Source: Clostridia bacterium (GTDB taxonomy: Bacteria > Bacillota > Clostridia > Christensenellales > Aristaeellaceae). Taken from it: DNA of 56,658 bases. Positions within the stretch are counted from its first letter, which is position 1; every line of letters starts with the position of its first letter. The stretch is taken from positions 1 through 56,658 of the forward strand of contig JAFUZM010000231.1 in NCBI GenBank assembly GCA_017476605.1, given 5' to 3'. Shown here in pieces: positions 1 to 10,162 of this stretch. Below the pieces are notes generated by a model. The model was not told the origin of the DNA. It did no database searches and saw only the letters and a list, made by a program, of their open reading frames with translations. The position numbers and the translations under genes were made by a program.

Positions 1-2104
1 GCTGGTCATGGCGGCCTATTCGGTGATGATCGTCTACCAGATGAAAAACCTGACTGGCTTGGTGACTGAGACCAACGACGCGCAGAAAGGGGCCATCACC
101 GCCATCTCACAGGAGACCATGGACGCGGTGATCGCCCAGACTCAGAGCAGCCGGACGCAATTCCAGGCCTATATCGCTAACGACCTGTTTTCCGACACGG
201 CGGACACCGTGGGCACGCTGGGGGAATACGCGCGGATGCTCTTTGAAGCGCCCGACAAGTATCCCGCCCGCGAAGTTTCACTGCCGGACGCCGCGCTGGA
301 CGGCGCGGCCAGTGTACAGCTGCTGACGGAGGCGGGGGTCGACCTGAACGACCCTGCCGTAGCTCAAAAGCTGGGCCTGATCGGCAACCTGTCAGAGCTT
401 ATGCTGTCGATGTACGGCAACGCCGAGGTCGATTCCTGCTACGTCGCCCTGCCGGAAGGTGTGATGCTGCTGGTGGACGACCATGCCTCGTCCAAATTTG
501 ACGCGAATGGCGAAATTGTCTCCATACCGATCCATGAGCGGGATTGGTACAGAGGCGCGATTGCCAAGGGCGGGCTGTATTTTTCCGACGTCTCGTCCGA
601 CGTTTTCACGGGGCAGTTTTGCGTTATGTGCGCCATGCCGGTCTATGACGCAAGCGGCAAGGTTGTGGCAGTCGCTGGAGCGGACCTGTTCCTGGACAAC
701 ATGGAGGCCTATGTGAACGCCTCGGACGAAAACGGCCAGTTTACCTGCATCGTCAATCAGCACGGTCATGTGGTGTTCTCGCCCCGAACTGAGGGAATCT
801 TCCAGGTCAAGGGAAATGCCGAGGCGGAGGACCTGCGGAAGTTGGGCAACGCGGAACTGGCATCGTTTATTGACGATGCCCTCGCCGCGAACACGGAGGC
901 GACGCTGGTCGAGGCGGACGGCGCGACCTGGTACATGACCGGCGCGCCCATCCCCACGGTGGGCTGGACGGTGGTCAGCCTGGTGGATAAGACGGTGGCG
1001 GACCAGCCGACGGTCATGCTGGCGGCGCAATATGATGAAATATCGCAGAACGCGGTTTCCGCCTTCCAAGGCGGCATCTCCCGGGCTCGGACGTGGATCA
1101 CGGTGGCGCTGATGATCGTGACGATCCTGGCTCTCGTCGGCGCGCTGACGGTGTCCAAGCGCATCGTCAAGCCGCTGGAGACCATGACAAAGCGGGTGGT
1201 GTCCCTGGGCGGGGGCAACCTGCAGTTCATGATGGAGGACACCTATCGCACGAATGACGAGATCGAGGCGCTGGCGGAGTCTTTTGCCACGCTCTCAGCG
1301 CGGACGCTGCAATATGTGGATGAGGTCAAAAAGGTCACCGCGGAAAAGGAACGCATCGGCGCGGAGCTGTCGCTGGCGACGGACATCCAGGCCTCCATGC
1401 TGCCCCACATCTTCCCGGCCTTCCCGATGCGCAGCGAATTCGACATCTACGCCTCCATGGACCCGGCCAAGGAGGTGGGCGGCGACTTCTACGACTACTT
1501 CCTGATCGACGACGACCACCTGGGGCTCGTCATCGCGGACGTGTCCGGTAAGGGCGTTCCGGCGGCGCTGTTTATGATGGCCAGCAAGATCATTCTGCAA
1601 AGCGTGGCCATGCTGGGCTACTCTCCGGCGGAGGTTCTGCGAAGGACGAACGACTCGATCTGCTCCAACAACGAGGCGCAGATGTTCGTCACGGTGTGGC
1701 TGGGCATCCTTGAGCTGTCCACCGGCTGCCTGACTGCCGCCAACGCGGGCCACGAATTCCCGGCGCTCAGGCAGCCGAACGGGCAGTTCGAGCTCTACAA
1801 GGACAAGCACGGCTTCGTCATCGGCGGCATGGAGGGCGTGCGATACAAGGAATACGAGATTCAGCTGGAGCCGGGCAGCAAGCTGTTCGTGTACACCGAC
1901 GGCGTGGCGGAGGCCACCAGCGCCGAGAAGGAGCTGTACGGCACGGAGCGGATGATCGACGCGCTGAACGCCGATCCGGACGCCGCGCCCCAGCAGATTC
2001 TCAAGAACGTGCGCGCCAGCGTGGATAGTTTCGTGAAGGAAGCGGAGCAGTTTGACGATTTAACCATGCTGTGCGTGGAGTACAAGGGAGGTAAGAAGGC
2101 GTGA
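1..2104 (+). CDS. SpoIIE/RsbU-type PP2C phosphatase with dCACHE sensor and HAMP (5' partial)
   Basis: Membrane-bound serine phosphatase, predicted to dephosphorylate a STAS anti-sigma-factor antagonist in response to an external signal. The frame is open to the window edge and the first visible residues (LVMAAYSVMIVYQM) look like the end of an N-terminal membrane helix, so the true start lies upstream. About 700 residues are visible. In order they are: an extracellular double-CACHE-like sensor (about residues 30-335); a second membrane helix at about 358-378 (ITVALMIVTILALVGAL); a HAMP segment; a short coiled coil; and a SpoIIE-type PP2C domain with the DIQASMLP entry motif, the metal-binding KEVGGDFYDYF and VIADVSGKGVPAALF segments and a DDLTML end. 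The next gene overlaps its stop by four bases (GTGA), so the two are translationally coupled. Family known, signal unknown. Confidence 0.9.
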   Translation, partial: LVMAAYSVMIVYQMKNLTGLVTETNDAQKGAITAISQETMDAVIAQTQSSRTQFQAYIANDLFSDTADTVGTLGEYARMLFEAPDKYPAREVSLPDAALDGAASVQLLTEAGVDLNDPAVAQKLGLIGNLSELMLSMYGNAEVDSCYVALPEGVMLLVDDHASSKFDANGEIVSIPIHERDWYRGAIAKGGLYFSDVSSDVFTGQFCVMCAMPVYDASGKVVAVAGADLFLDNMEAYVNASDENGQFTCIVNQHGHVVFSPRTEGIFQVKGNAEAEDLRKLGNAELASFIDDALAANTEATLVEADGATWYMTGAPIPTVGWTVVSLVDKTVADQPTVMLAAQYDEISQNAVSAFQGGISRARTWITVALMIVTILALVGALTVSKRIVKPLETMTKRVVSLGGGNLQFMMEDTYRTNDEIEALAESFATLSARTLQYVDEVKKVTAEKERIGAELSLATDIQASMLPHIFPAFPMRSEFDIYASMDPAKEVGGDFYDYFLIDDDHLGLVIADVSGKGVPAALFMMASKIILQSVAMLGYSPAEVLRRTNDSICSNNEAQMFVTVWLGILELSTGCLTAANAGHEFPALRQPNGQFELYKDKHGFVIGGMEGVRYKEYEIQLEPGSKLFVYTDGVAEATSAEKELYGTERMIDALNADPDAAPQQILKNVRASVDSFVKEAEQFDDLTMLCVEYKGGKKA

Positions 2105-2508
2105 AGGAACTGACGGTACCGGCAACGCTGGAGAACATCCCCGTTGTCACGGCATTTATCGACGAGCAGCTGGAGGCGGTCGACTGTTCGATGAAGGCGC
2201 AGATGCAGATCGACATCACCATCGACGAGCTGTTCGGCAACATTGCCCACTACGCCTACCCGGACGGTACGGGCGAAGCCATGGTGCGGTTTGACTTCGA
2301 CGAGACCGCCCGCATGGCAAGCATCGCCTTCATTGATGGCGGCGTCCCCTTCAATCCCCTGGAAAAGGCCGACCCGGACGTGACCCTGTCGACGGAGGAG
2401 CGGGGGATCGGGGGCCTGGGGATATTCATGGTCAAGAAGAGCATGGACAAGCTGGAATACCACTATGAAAACGGGTTCAATATTTTGATCATACACAAGC
2501 GGATCTGA
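2101..2508 (+). CDS. Anti-sigma factor serine kinase, RsbW/SpoIIAB-like HATPase
   Basis: Small GHKL ATPase of 135 residues, the kinase arm of a partner switch. By family, it binds and inhibits a sigma factor or other target and phosphorylates the STAS antagonist. The N box (IDITIDELFGNIAHYAY, around residue 40-56) supplies the Glu/Asn pair for Mg-ATP, and the G1/G2-like segments IAFIDGGVPFNPL and GIGGLGIFMVKKSMD follow. It starts at GTG 2101, inside the stop of the phosphatase gene, with GGGAGG just upstream as ribosome site. The STAS gene follows 17 bases later. No sigma factor gene is visible next door, so the target is unknown. Confidence 0.88.
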   Translation: MKELTVPATLENIPVVTAFIDEQLEAVDCSMKAQMQIDITIDELFGNIAHYAYPDGTGEAMVRFDFDETARMASIAFIDGGVPFNPLEKADPDVTLSTEERGIGGLGIFMVKKSMDKLEYHYENGFNILIIHKRI

Positions 2509-2525
2509 CAAGGAGGAATTTGGAC

Positions 2526-2822
2526 ATGAAGATCACCAAGAGCCTGAACGGGACCAATTTGAACGTTGCCCTGGAGGGCCGCCTCGACACCACCACCGCC
2601 CCGGAGCTGGAGCAGGCGTTGAAGGAGAGCATGGATGGCGCGAACGAACTGACGATGGACTTTGCCGCGTTGGATTACATCTCTTCCGCAGGCCTGCGCG
2701 TGCTGCTCTCGGCCCACAAGACCATGATGAAGAAGGGCGGCATGAAGGTCGTGAACGCCAACGAGATGGTCAAAGAGGTGTTCGACGTGACCGGCTTTGC
2801 GGACATTCTGGACATTGCATAG
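2526..2822 (+). CDS. STAS-domain anti-sigma factor antagonist
   Basis: A 98-residue single-domain STAS protein, likely the substrate shared by the kinase and the phosphatase just upstream. The sequence has the typical EGRLDTTTAPELEQAL start and the phospho-acceptor loop DYISSAGLRVLLSA (Ser in D-x-S-S-A-G-L-R). I chose ATG 2526 rather than TTG 2520 because a perfect AGGAGG lies nine bases before it. Together the three genes form a complete partner-switching module of the SpoIIE/RsbW/RsbV type, which in related bacteria controls sigma factors, cyclases or metabolic targets. The following glycogen-related gene may be in the same transcript (67-base gap). Confidence 0.9.
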   Translation: MKITKSLNGTNLNVALEGRLDTTTAPELEQALKESMDGANELTMDFAALDYISSAGLRVLLSAHKTMMKKGGMKVVNANEMVKEVFDVTGFADILDIA

Positions 2823-2889
2823 ATGAATCCATGTAGATGAACAGACTATCCCTGCTTTCTGCCCAAGGTACGCAAGAGGAGGTTCCCCC

Positions 2890-4883
2890 ATGATACACGT
2901 TGACAACGCCCTCTGGCTGCTGATGGAGAAGGACCCGACCCTGAACCCCTATGCGGGGGAGATCAGGATGCATCTCGACTGATTCAACGACCGGCGCTGG
3001 CAGCTGAATGAGTGGCGGAACCTCTCCGACTTCGCCAACGGCCACCGCTACTTTGGCTTTCACCGAACGGAGACCGGCTGGGTCTTCCGGGAATGGCTGC
3101 CCGGCGACTTCAATTACTGGGCCAAGTGGGAATATCCCTTGCAGCACATCGGTGGCGGCGTGTGGGAGATCCATCTCGACGGCTGGGACAAGCTGAAGCA
3201 CGGCCAGTTCATCAAGCTCCTGGTGGGCCGGGAGGGGACGTCCTTCGAGCGCATCCCCGCCTACATGACCCGCTGCGTGATGGACATGTCCACCGAGACC
3301 CTCTGCGGCCAGATCTGGATGCCGGATACGCCCTTTGAGTGGACGGACTGGGATTACTTTGGTAAGTGCCGCCCGGATTCGCCGATGATCTACGAGGCCC
3401 ACGTCGGTATGGCCCAGGAGCACGGCGGCATCGGTTCCTACCGGGAGTTCGCGGACAACACGCTGCCCTGGATCCAGAGCGCGGGCTACAACACCGTGCA
3501 GCTGATGGCGATTCAGGAGCATCCCTACTACGCCTCCTTCGGCTACCAGGTGACCAACTTCTTCGCGCCCAGCCACCGCTATGGCACGCCGGAGGATTTG
3601 AAGTATCTCATCAACAAGGCCCACGGCATGGGCCTCTCGGTGCTGCTGGACGTGGTGCACAGCCACACCTGCCCAAACATCGGCGAGGGGCTCAACCAGC
3701 AGGACGGCACGAACTACCAGTATTTCCACGACGGCGAGCGCGGCTGGCACGCCGGCTGGAAGACCCGCATATTCGACTATTCCAAGCACGAGGTGCTCCA
3801 CTTCCTGCTGTCCAACCTCAAATACTGGATGGAGGAATTCCACTTCGACGGCTTCCGCTTCGACGGCGTGACCAGCATCATGTACGAGGATCACGGACTG
3901 AACGGTTTTTCGGGCTATCCCTCCATGTTCTCGATGAATACCAACGTGGACGGGCGCGTGTACCTGATGCTGGCCAACGAGCTGATCCACGGCTACAATC
4001 CCAAGGCCATGACCATCGCCGAGGATGTCAGCACCTTCCCGGGCATGTGCCTGCCGCTGGAATATGGCGGCGTGGGCTTTGACTACCGCCTCTCCATGGG
4101 CGTTCCCGACACCTGGATCAAGCTGGTGAAGGACATGATGCGGAACGATTGGGACATGCACTATCTGTGGCGGGAGCTGACCTGGAGCCACCCCGGCGAG
4201 ATGAGCATCGGCTACGCGGAGAGCCACAACCAGGCGATGGTGGGGGACCAGTCGCTGATGTTCCGGTTGGCGGGGGCGGAGATGTACGACGGCATGGCAA
4301 AGGACTATCACAGCCCGACGATGGATCGGGCCATCGACATGCACAAGGTCATCCGCTTTCTGACCTGCGCCACGGCGGGCAACGGCTATCTCATCTTCAT
4401 GGGCAACGAGTTCGGGCATCCGGAGTGGATCGACTTTCCCCGGGAGGGCAACAACTGGAGCTATCACTACGCCCGCCGGCAGTGGTCGCTGGCGCAGAAC
4501 TGGGCCCTCAAGTTCGACTGGCTGGCTGCCTTTGACCGGGGAATGACGTATCTGATGAACACCCGCAAGGCGCACTGCAACGGCCCCGCCGAGAGCCTTT
4601 GGATCGACAATGAGCGCAAGCTGCTGGTCTTTGCCCGTGGCGGGCTGCTGTACGCCTTCAACCTGCATCCGACCTGGAGCCAGGAGAGCGTGTTCGTCAA
4701 CTGCCGCGTCACCGGCCCTGCGGGTACAGGGTGGTACTGTCCACCGACGACTGGCCCTTCGGCGGCCAGAGCCGCACCAGCATGGACCAGGTCTATTACA
4801 CAGAGGACACCGTGTTCGGCTGTGGCATCAAGCTCTACCTTCCCTGCCGCTGCGGCGTGGCGCTGCAAAAGGTGGCGTGGTGA
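2890..4883 (+). pseudogene. glgB: 1,4-alpha-glucan branching enzyme, broken by a stop and a frameshift
   Basis: A family GH13 branching enzyme, which makes alpha-1,6 branches in glycogen. From ATG 2890 (ribosome site AAGAGGAGG) the frame reads 30 codons and meets TGA at 2980-2982 in HLD*FNDRRW, then continues in the same frame through a CBM48-like region and a complete catalytic barrel. Visible GH13 segments are LLDVVHSHTC, FRFDGVTSIMY (nucleophile Asp), TIAEDVS (acid Glu) and AESHNQ. Near 4711-4730 the frame shifts by a one-base loss: the true C-terminus (VVLSTDDWPFGGQSR...) is in another frame and ends with TGA at 4881-4883. Intact length would be about 664 residues. The longest uninterrupted piece could only start after codon 31. 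Both lesions need read-level confirmation before calling the gene dead. Confidence 0.85.
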
Positions 4884-4925
4884 ATTGGCACAAATTTGAT
4901 TTATCAGGCGAAAGGAGCATGAATC

Positions 4926-7589
4926 GTGTTTAAAATCGAAGCACTGAACCAGGAGATAGAGGCAAAGGCGCTGAAATTGAGCGACCGGCTGTTTCACGAG
5001 GCACTGAGGGAAGAACCGGAGAGCAAGTCCCGATTCCACGTCTTGAACGACAGGGGCGATGACTTTGACATCGTCTATTGGGACAACGAGGACGACATAG
5101 AGCCGCTTGAGGGTTATCCCAAATATGTGAAGGGGCCGTTCATCGCCAAGTACCCGTTCTATGATGAGACGGACACCCGAACCTTGTACCTGGAATACCT
5201 GCAACAGTTTGACAGGATGATGTTCGAGGAGCTCAACGAGTATACCATCGTGCTGACCAGAGTCATTCTGTCCAACATAGAAATGGATATCTGGTGCCGG
5301 GACGAGCGGATCTTCTGGTTCACCGGGGAGTGCGAACGCATCCATATCGTGGACACATTCCCGGAGAATCGCTTCGCGGATACCACGCTCTATATCCAGG
5401 AGCAGCACCGGTGCGGCCTGGAGGACGGCAATTTTAAACGTATGAGCGCGGTATACGTCTTTCACAATGTCTTTTTCCTGCAATGGATATTGGGCGGACG
5501 CGATTTGAAGAACTATAAGTTCCTGACACTCCCGATCAATGACGCGGGCGGCATCGGCGCGCTGCTCTCCGCTTACACCCGGAACCAGGCGCTGGCGGAA
5601 CGGCTGGGGCTTAAATTCGTGGCGCCCGACAAGGATCACTTCGGCAAATATCCCCGTTCGCTGGTGGAAAGGTATTTCGCCGTGGACATCTGGGATCCCG
5701 AAGCCACGGAGGCGAATACGGTGGTCGTTCCCGGCGTGGTGGTCATCAACAAGACCCAGTATTACACCTATCTGCCCGCCACGCTGGAGGCTTCAGCCAT
5801 CGCTCTCGGCTTCAAGGCGGAAATGGATGAATACTACGACGCGGTGCTGGGCGGCAGAAAGGTGCTGGGCGTGCTGATCCGTGGATCCGACTATCTCGCC
5901 GTCGGCTTCGGAGGCGCCCGAAAGATGGCCACTGTGGAGCAGATGACGCCGAGGATCAGGCAGTGGATGAATGCATACGGCTATGAGAAGGTGTTCCTGG
6001 CCACGGAGGATTCCGACATTCTGGCCCAGATGAAGAAGGAATTCGGCAGGGATATGATTGCGCTGGCGCAGGAGCGGCTCTCCGTCAGGAACCTGCGGCA
6101 GGGTCAGATTATCACGGAATATGAAAAGGAGAAAAACAAGGAGGATTACGAGGCCAAGCTGGAAGACACTACCATCAATTACTTCTACGCGCTCTACATC
6201 CTTTCGCGCTGCGACGCTTTCCTCTGTTCTGGCCAGTGCAACGGCTGGGACAATGTGATCAGTCTGAACGGCGGAAAATATGAGCGCAGCTACAAATTCA
6301 CCGTGGGCATCACCGGCGACCCGGTGACCGAGGACTGGAAGGAGATCAAGCCGATCACGGCGGGCATGTTCTGCCGTGCTGCCTACCCGACAAACAAGGC
6401 TTTCTTCATGACCTACCGCTTTGACCTGGCGGAGGCCGTGGACCCAGCTGCCCTGAAGACGGCCTGGGAAAAGACGCTGACCGTCTATCCTTACATGCGC
6501 TACGCGGTCGTGGCCCGCAACGGTCGGCTGCTGTTGACGGAGAATCCGCTTCCCTTCGTGATCGAGGAAACAGGTGAGATCATCGAACCCTACGAGCGAT
6601 CCGGCAATTTCCACATGGTCACCTTCTGCTACTTTGGGCGAACGCTCTACATTTACATCGACCATGTGCCGGTGGATGGTACGGGCATCAACCATGTGTT
6701 TGAAACCTTCTTCTACCACTACTATTGCCTCGCGGACGGCGTGGAATACCCGGTTCCCGAAGGCGTGTTCACCGAAAAGGACGGTGCGGTTCCAGGCCTG
6801 GACGTGGACGCCTATCGCATGGCGGATGCCGTCGATATCTCCGCGCTCGCGGCTGGCATGGAGAGCGAAAAGACCTTTACACCGCCTGAATTCACGAGTG
6901 GAGAAATGTTTGGCAATCGTCCGGATTGCCGCGGCTACTGCCTGTCCGTGCCCAGCGGCGAAATGATGGGCTATGCCAAGTCGATCGGCGGCAGCCCGGT
7001 CTCCGTGCTCTCGGTTGCGCTGTCAAAGGCCGTCCAGCGGGTGCATCCTGAAAACGCGCTGCCCATCAAGATCATGTACCCTGTGAACATCCGCAAGGTG
7101 ATGGGCAACAGCACCTCCCTGGTGCATCAGGCGGTCTTTGCCCAGTACAAATTTGAACCGTCCGACGTGACCGGCAAGAGCGATCAGGAGCTCAGCGCTG
7201 CCTTCAGGGCTTACCTGCGCCAGTTCACCTCCGAGCCGAGCATCCGTATGAATGCCGGCATATTCCGCGGTATGTGCGAGGGATACACGAAGGCCTATGC
7301 CTTTGGCGCGCTCGACAATATTTGCCTGGAGCAGCGCAAAAGCGCGAATGCCCCGCTTGAGATCAGCTATGTGGGTACGCTGCGCACCGGCAATTACGGC
7401 AAACGAATCCGCATGACTGCCTTCCACGTCATGCCCGAAAACGGCGTCATGGTGCAGGTGACTGAGGTGGGCGACACCTTCTACATCGACTGGTATCAGG
7501 GCATGCATGAAGCGACCTACATCAAGGCCATGCGCGACGTACTGTCCGATATGGGCATGAAGAACATGAGCATAGAACGCGTGGAATAA
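4926..7589 (+). CDS. Fusion of a NodZ/O-fucosyltransferase-like glycosyltransferase and a condensation/acetyltransferase-like domain
   Basis: An 887-residue cytoplasmic protein with two apparent catalytic halves. Residues about 1-470 resemble fucosyltransferases of the NodZ/FUT8 type: the segments LGVLIRGSDYL (around 313), KVFLATEDSDIL and CDAFLCSGQCNGWDNVI match the GDP-sugar-binding pattern (Arg-Gly-x-Asp-Tyr, then a late acidic/Ser segment). Residues about 475-887 resemble the CoA-dependent acyltransferase/NRPS condensation fold: IDHVPVDGTGINHVF at about 577 fits the HHxxxDG active site with Asp in the first position, followed by SVLSVALSKAV and a YVGTLRTGNYG late motif. The start is GTG 4926 behind AAAGGAG; the nearby ATG 4919 stops at once. 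It follows glgB by 42 bases. I infer a role in making an acylated surface glycan; the function is not proven by sequence. Confidence 0.65.
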   Translation: MFKIEALNQEIEAKALKLSDRLFHEALREEPESKSRFHVLNDRGDDFDIVYWDNEDDIEPLEGYPKYVKGPFIAKYPFYDETDTRTLYLEYLQQFDRMMFEELNEYTIVLTRVILSNIEMDIWCRDERIFWFTGECERIHIVDTFPENRFADTTLYIQEQHRCGLEDGNFKRMSAVYVFHNVFFLQWILGGRDLKNYKFLTLPINDAGGIGALLSAYTRNQALAERLGLKFVAPDKDHFGKYPRSLVERYFAVDIWDPEATEANTVVVPGVVVINKTQYYTYLPATLEASAIALGFKAEMDEYYDAVLGGRKVLGVLIRGSDYLAVGFGGARKMATVEQMTPRIRQWMNAYGYEKVFLATEDSDILAQMKKEFGRDMIALAQERLSVRNLRQGQIITEYEKEKNKEDYEAKLEDTTINYFYALYILSRCDAFLCSGQCNGWDNVISLNGGKYERSYKFTVGITGDPVTEDWKEIKPITAGMFCRAAYPTNKAFFMTYRFDLAEAVDPAALKTAWEKTLTVYPYMRYAVVARNGRLLLTENPLPFVIEETGEIIEPYERSGNFHMVTFCYFGRTLYIYIDHVPVDGTGINHVFETFFYHYYCLADGVEYPVPEGVFTEKDGAVPGLDVDAYRMADAVDISALAAGMESEKTFTPPEFTSGEMFGNRPDCRGYCLSVPSGEMMGYAKSIGGSPVSVLSVALSKAVQRVHPENALPIKIMYPVNIRKVMGNSTSLVHQAVFAQYKFEPSDVTGKSDQELSAAFRAYLRQFTSEPSIRMNAGIFRGMCEGYTKAYAFGALDNICLEQRKSANAPLEISYVGTLRTGNYGKRIRMTAFHVMPENGVMVQVTEVGDTFYIDWYQGMHEATYIKAMRDVLSDMGMKNMSIERVE

Positions 7590-7708
7590 TGGTGCCAATG
7601 AGTGTCAGGGATCGGGATCGAGCCATGAGGAGTTTGTCAGGTGACGAGCACTGAAATAAAGTCACTACGCCGAAAGACCAAGCTGCTCGTTGGAGGAGGC
7701 GTGATACG

Positions 7709-8011
7709 ATGGAAAACACATGGTACTGGGATGAGAACGCGATAGACAATACCCTGCTCGAAAAGGTGAATCCGATGTTCCAGACCGCGAAGATGACCCT
7801 CTTCCAGCTGGCGGCGAACGGGGATCAGGACGCGATGGCGCTGGCAAAGAACATGGGCCCGACGCTGGAGGCGACGCAGAACAGCGCCACCACGACGGCT
7901 TCGCCGGAGCAGGTGTTGGGCGGCATGAACATGTTGGAAGCCTGCTACCGCACGATGGCGCGGCTGGCGGAGGAATCCGGCTATACTAATCAATTAATCG
8001 AAGGGATATAA
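7709..8011 (+). CDS. Small hypothetical protein (100 aa)
   Basis: I do not recognise this family. It starts at ATG 7709 after a good site (GGAGGAGG). The protein is soluble, mostly helical in appearance and slightly acidic, with a Thr/Ser-rich central stretch (NSATTTASPEQ) and no signal peptide, membrane segment or metal motif. The next gene starts two bases after its stop, so the two are very likely co-transcribed and perhaps translationally coupled. Confidence 0.6.
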   Translation: MENTWYWDENAIDNTLLEKVNPMFQTAKMTLFQLAANGDQDAMALAKNMGPTLEATQNSATTTASPEQVLGGMNMLEACYRTMARLAEESGYTNQLIEGI

Positions 8012-8013
8012 CC

Positions 8014-8691
8014 ATGAAGATGTACAAGCTGCTGGGCATGCTGTTCTGCGCGGTGCTGGCGATGATGAGTTTGGCCGGCTTTACCGTGCTCGCCGAATCT
8101 GATGCCGGATCAGGATTTACCTATGAGCACGATCCCCGGGATAATCCTAAAGCCATGATGGACATTGTGGAAAATCTTGAGGCAGTGTATGGCTTCTCTC
8201 CCAGCCCTGATTCTACCCGTCTAAAGGAGTACGCTGATGCCATCGATTGGACGGATCCGGAGCAGGTGGCCGAAGCGCGGGCCGTGCGGCAAAGCTATCA
8301 CGACAGTATGTCGGAGCTGTACCGCATGATCGAGGATATGCTTCATGAGGGCAAGGACGTGGAGACCATCGCCCGCGCGGTCAGCCAGCGCCGCAACGAG
8401 CTGCGCCTGGAGGCGGTCGCCGATGATCCGGACCAGCTGGCATTGACGAAGAAGGGCAACCTGGATACCTATGGCGATGAACTGGGCCCCACGGCGGATT
8501 CCCTCTACGAGAAATACGGCTCCTGGCAGACCGTTCTGGAGAAAGCCCTCGGTACTAACGCGGGCATGGATGCCTGCCTGGGCTTCTACGACGAGTACTA
8601 TGATCTGTACGACATTGAGCCCATAACGCAATCCGAAGTCAAAGCCAATGGATCCAGGGTGGATTTAGATAGTGATCAGTTTTCCCAGTAG
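8014..8691 (+). CDS. Secreted N-terminal part of a broken HAD-phosphatase gene
   Basis: A 225-codon frame starting at ATG 8014, two bases after the previous stop. Residues 1-27 are a signal peptide (MKMYKLLGMLFCAVLAMMSL then a VLA-E cleavage site), so the product would be exported. The remainder is charged and helical and I do not recognise it. The frame ends with TAG at 8689-8691, but the same frame continues directly into the HAD protein: reading ...QFSQ*NADAPAL, a Trp codon (TGG) in place of TAG would give the QWNADAPAL that I recall as typical of secreted HAD proteins in Clostridia. I infer this is the front part of one gene spanning 8014-10015, truncated by a nonsense mutation. If the TAG is real, this piece alone may still be made. 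Confidence 0.55.
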   Translation: MKMYKLLGMLFCAVLAMMSLAGFTVLAESDAGSGFTYEHDPRDNPKAMMDIVENLEAVYGFSPSPDSTRLKEYADAIDWTDPEQVAEARAVRQSYHDSMSELYRMIEDMLHEGKDVETIARAVSQRRNELRLEAVADDPDQLALTKKGNLDTYGDELGPTADSLYEKYGSWQTVLEKALGTNAGMDACLGFYDEYYDLYDIEPITQSEVKANGSRVDLDSDQFSQ

Positions 8692-10015
8692 AATGCCGAC
8701 GCCCCGGCGCTGAACGCGCTGATTGACTACGTGGAGGACGTGACCGATCCGGATTCCGAGAACTACATCCCGGAGATGGACCGCATCGCTACCTTCGACA
8801 TGGACGGCACACTGATGGGCGAGCTGTACCCCACCTATCTGGAATACTACATGCTGGCCTGGCGCATTTTGAAGGACCTGGATTACCAGCCCCGACGCTG
8901 AGGCGCTGGAGGTGGGCAGGCTCTTACGCGACTGCGCGCTGGAAAACTCCTTCCCGGAGGACATGGCCATGCGCCACGCGCTGGCGGCAGCCAAGGCCTA
9001 TTCGGGCATGACCCTCAACGAGTTCTCCGACTTCGTGACGAAAATCCTCGTCCGCGAGGTGGACGGCTTCGAGGGCATGACCTACGGCGAGTGCTTCTAC
9101 CTGCCCATGGTGGAGGTCGTGGAATATCTCCAGGACAATGGCTTCACCTGCTACGTCTGCTCCGGCAGCGACCGCTTCATCTACCCCTTGTTCATCGAGG
9201 GCATGCTGGAGATCTCCTACAACAACGTGATCGGCATGGACGTGCGGATGGAGGCCGCCGAGCAGGGCGACGAGGATAGTCTGGACCACACCTTCTCCAT
9301 CGGCGTGGACGTGGTGCGCACCAACGAGCTGCTGATCAAGAGCCTCAAGACCAACAAGGTGCTCCAGATTGCCCAGGAGATCGGCCAGCGGCCGGTGCTG
9401 TCCTTCGGCAACAGTTCCGGCGACACCAGCATGCACAACTATGTGATCGGGGGCAACGCCTACCGAAGCGCGGCTTTCATGCTGGTGGCAGACGACGACG
9501 CGCGGGACTACGGCAACCCCGAAAAGGGCGAGGACCTCAAGGAGAAGTGGACCGCCGCGGGCTACAACGTCATCTCCATGCGGGACGACTGGAAGACCAT
9601 CTACGGCGAGGACGTTCACAAGACCGGCGAATTCCACTGGATGGATGAGCTGGTGGAGGACCGCGTGCCCGTGGAAGGACTGGCCGAGGAAGAAGCTGAG
9701 GACATCCAGTATGTCATGTACCTGGGTACCAACGACAAGGATACCGACAAGCCCGTGTTCACCCAGGCCGAGGCCATGGAAAAGGCGCGGGAGATCCTGA
9801 TGGTCCACTTCGGCGGCTACACCATTCAGGAAGCCCACGGCGGACGACTTGGCGACGATGGCACCGAGTATCAGGAGTACACGCTGGTGATCTATCTCTC
9901 CGACACCACAGAGGACGTGGTTCACGCTGCGGCGGACGAAATGATCGCCACCTTCAATCAGAGCCCCGTGCTGATCCAGGTAAACCCGACTAAGACGGAA
10001 TTCTATGGTGGATAG
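8692..10015 (+). pseudogene. HAD-superfamily phosphatase, broken (stop plus frameshift)
   Basis: Continuation of the frame that begins at 8014. It contains a full HAD phosphatase core: motif I IATFDMDGTL, motif II YVCSGSDRF, a Lys-containing segment NKVLQIAQEIG and motif IV SFGNSSGDTSM, all expected for aspartyl-phosphate hydrolases acting outside the membrane. After codon 66 (YQP) the frame is lost at a run of four C (8890-8893): removing one C joins YQP to DAEALEVGRLL and the open frame then runs to TAG at 10013-10015. The last 110 residues (from about QYVMYLGTNDKDT) form a separate alpha/beta domain resembling DUF3574-like tails. No start codon precedes this half independently. One nonsense codon (8689) plus one +1 slip make it a pseudogene as read; sequencing error is a real alternative. 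Confidence 0.75.
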
Positions 10016-10162
10016 GCTTTCATCTGCATAGAGATTCAGATTGTCAATATGAGACAAATCATCCTCAAAATCGATTGCTAAGCTTGCAGAGATTTGCGTT
10101 TTGTGGTAAGCTATAATTGGATAGTAGATAGAATGTGACGGCGGCTTAAAGGGGGCGAAAAA

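Noticed and set aside
2980-2982. TGA recoded as an amino acid
   Set aside because: Many genes here, such as the partner-switching genes and pyrC, end at TGA, so a recoded TGA is not credible.
3366-4082. Long frame overlapping glgB in another register
   Set aside because: Out of frame with clear GH13 motifs; its protein is rich in Arg/Pro/Gly as expected from a GC-rich shadow.
2770-4668. 632-codon minus-strand frame
   Set aside because: Shadow of the glgB gene; no ribosome site and a His/Val/Leu-rich protein without domains.
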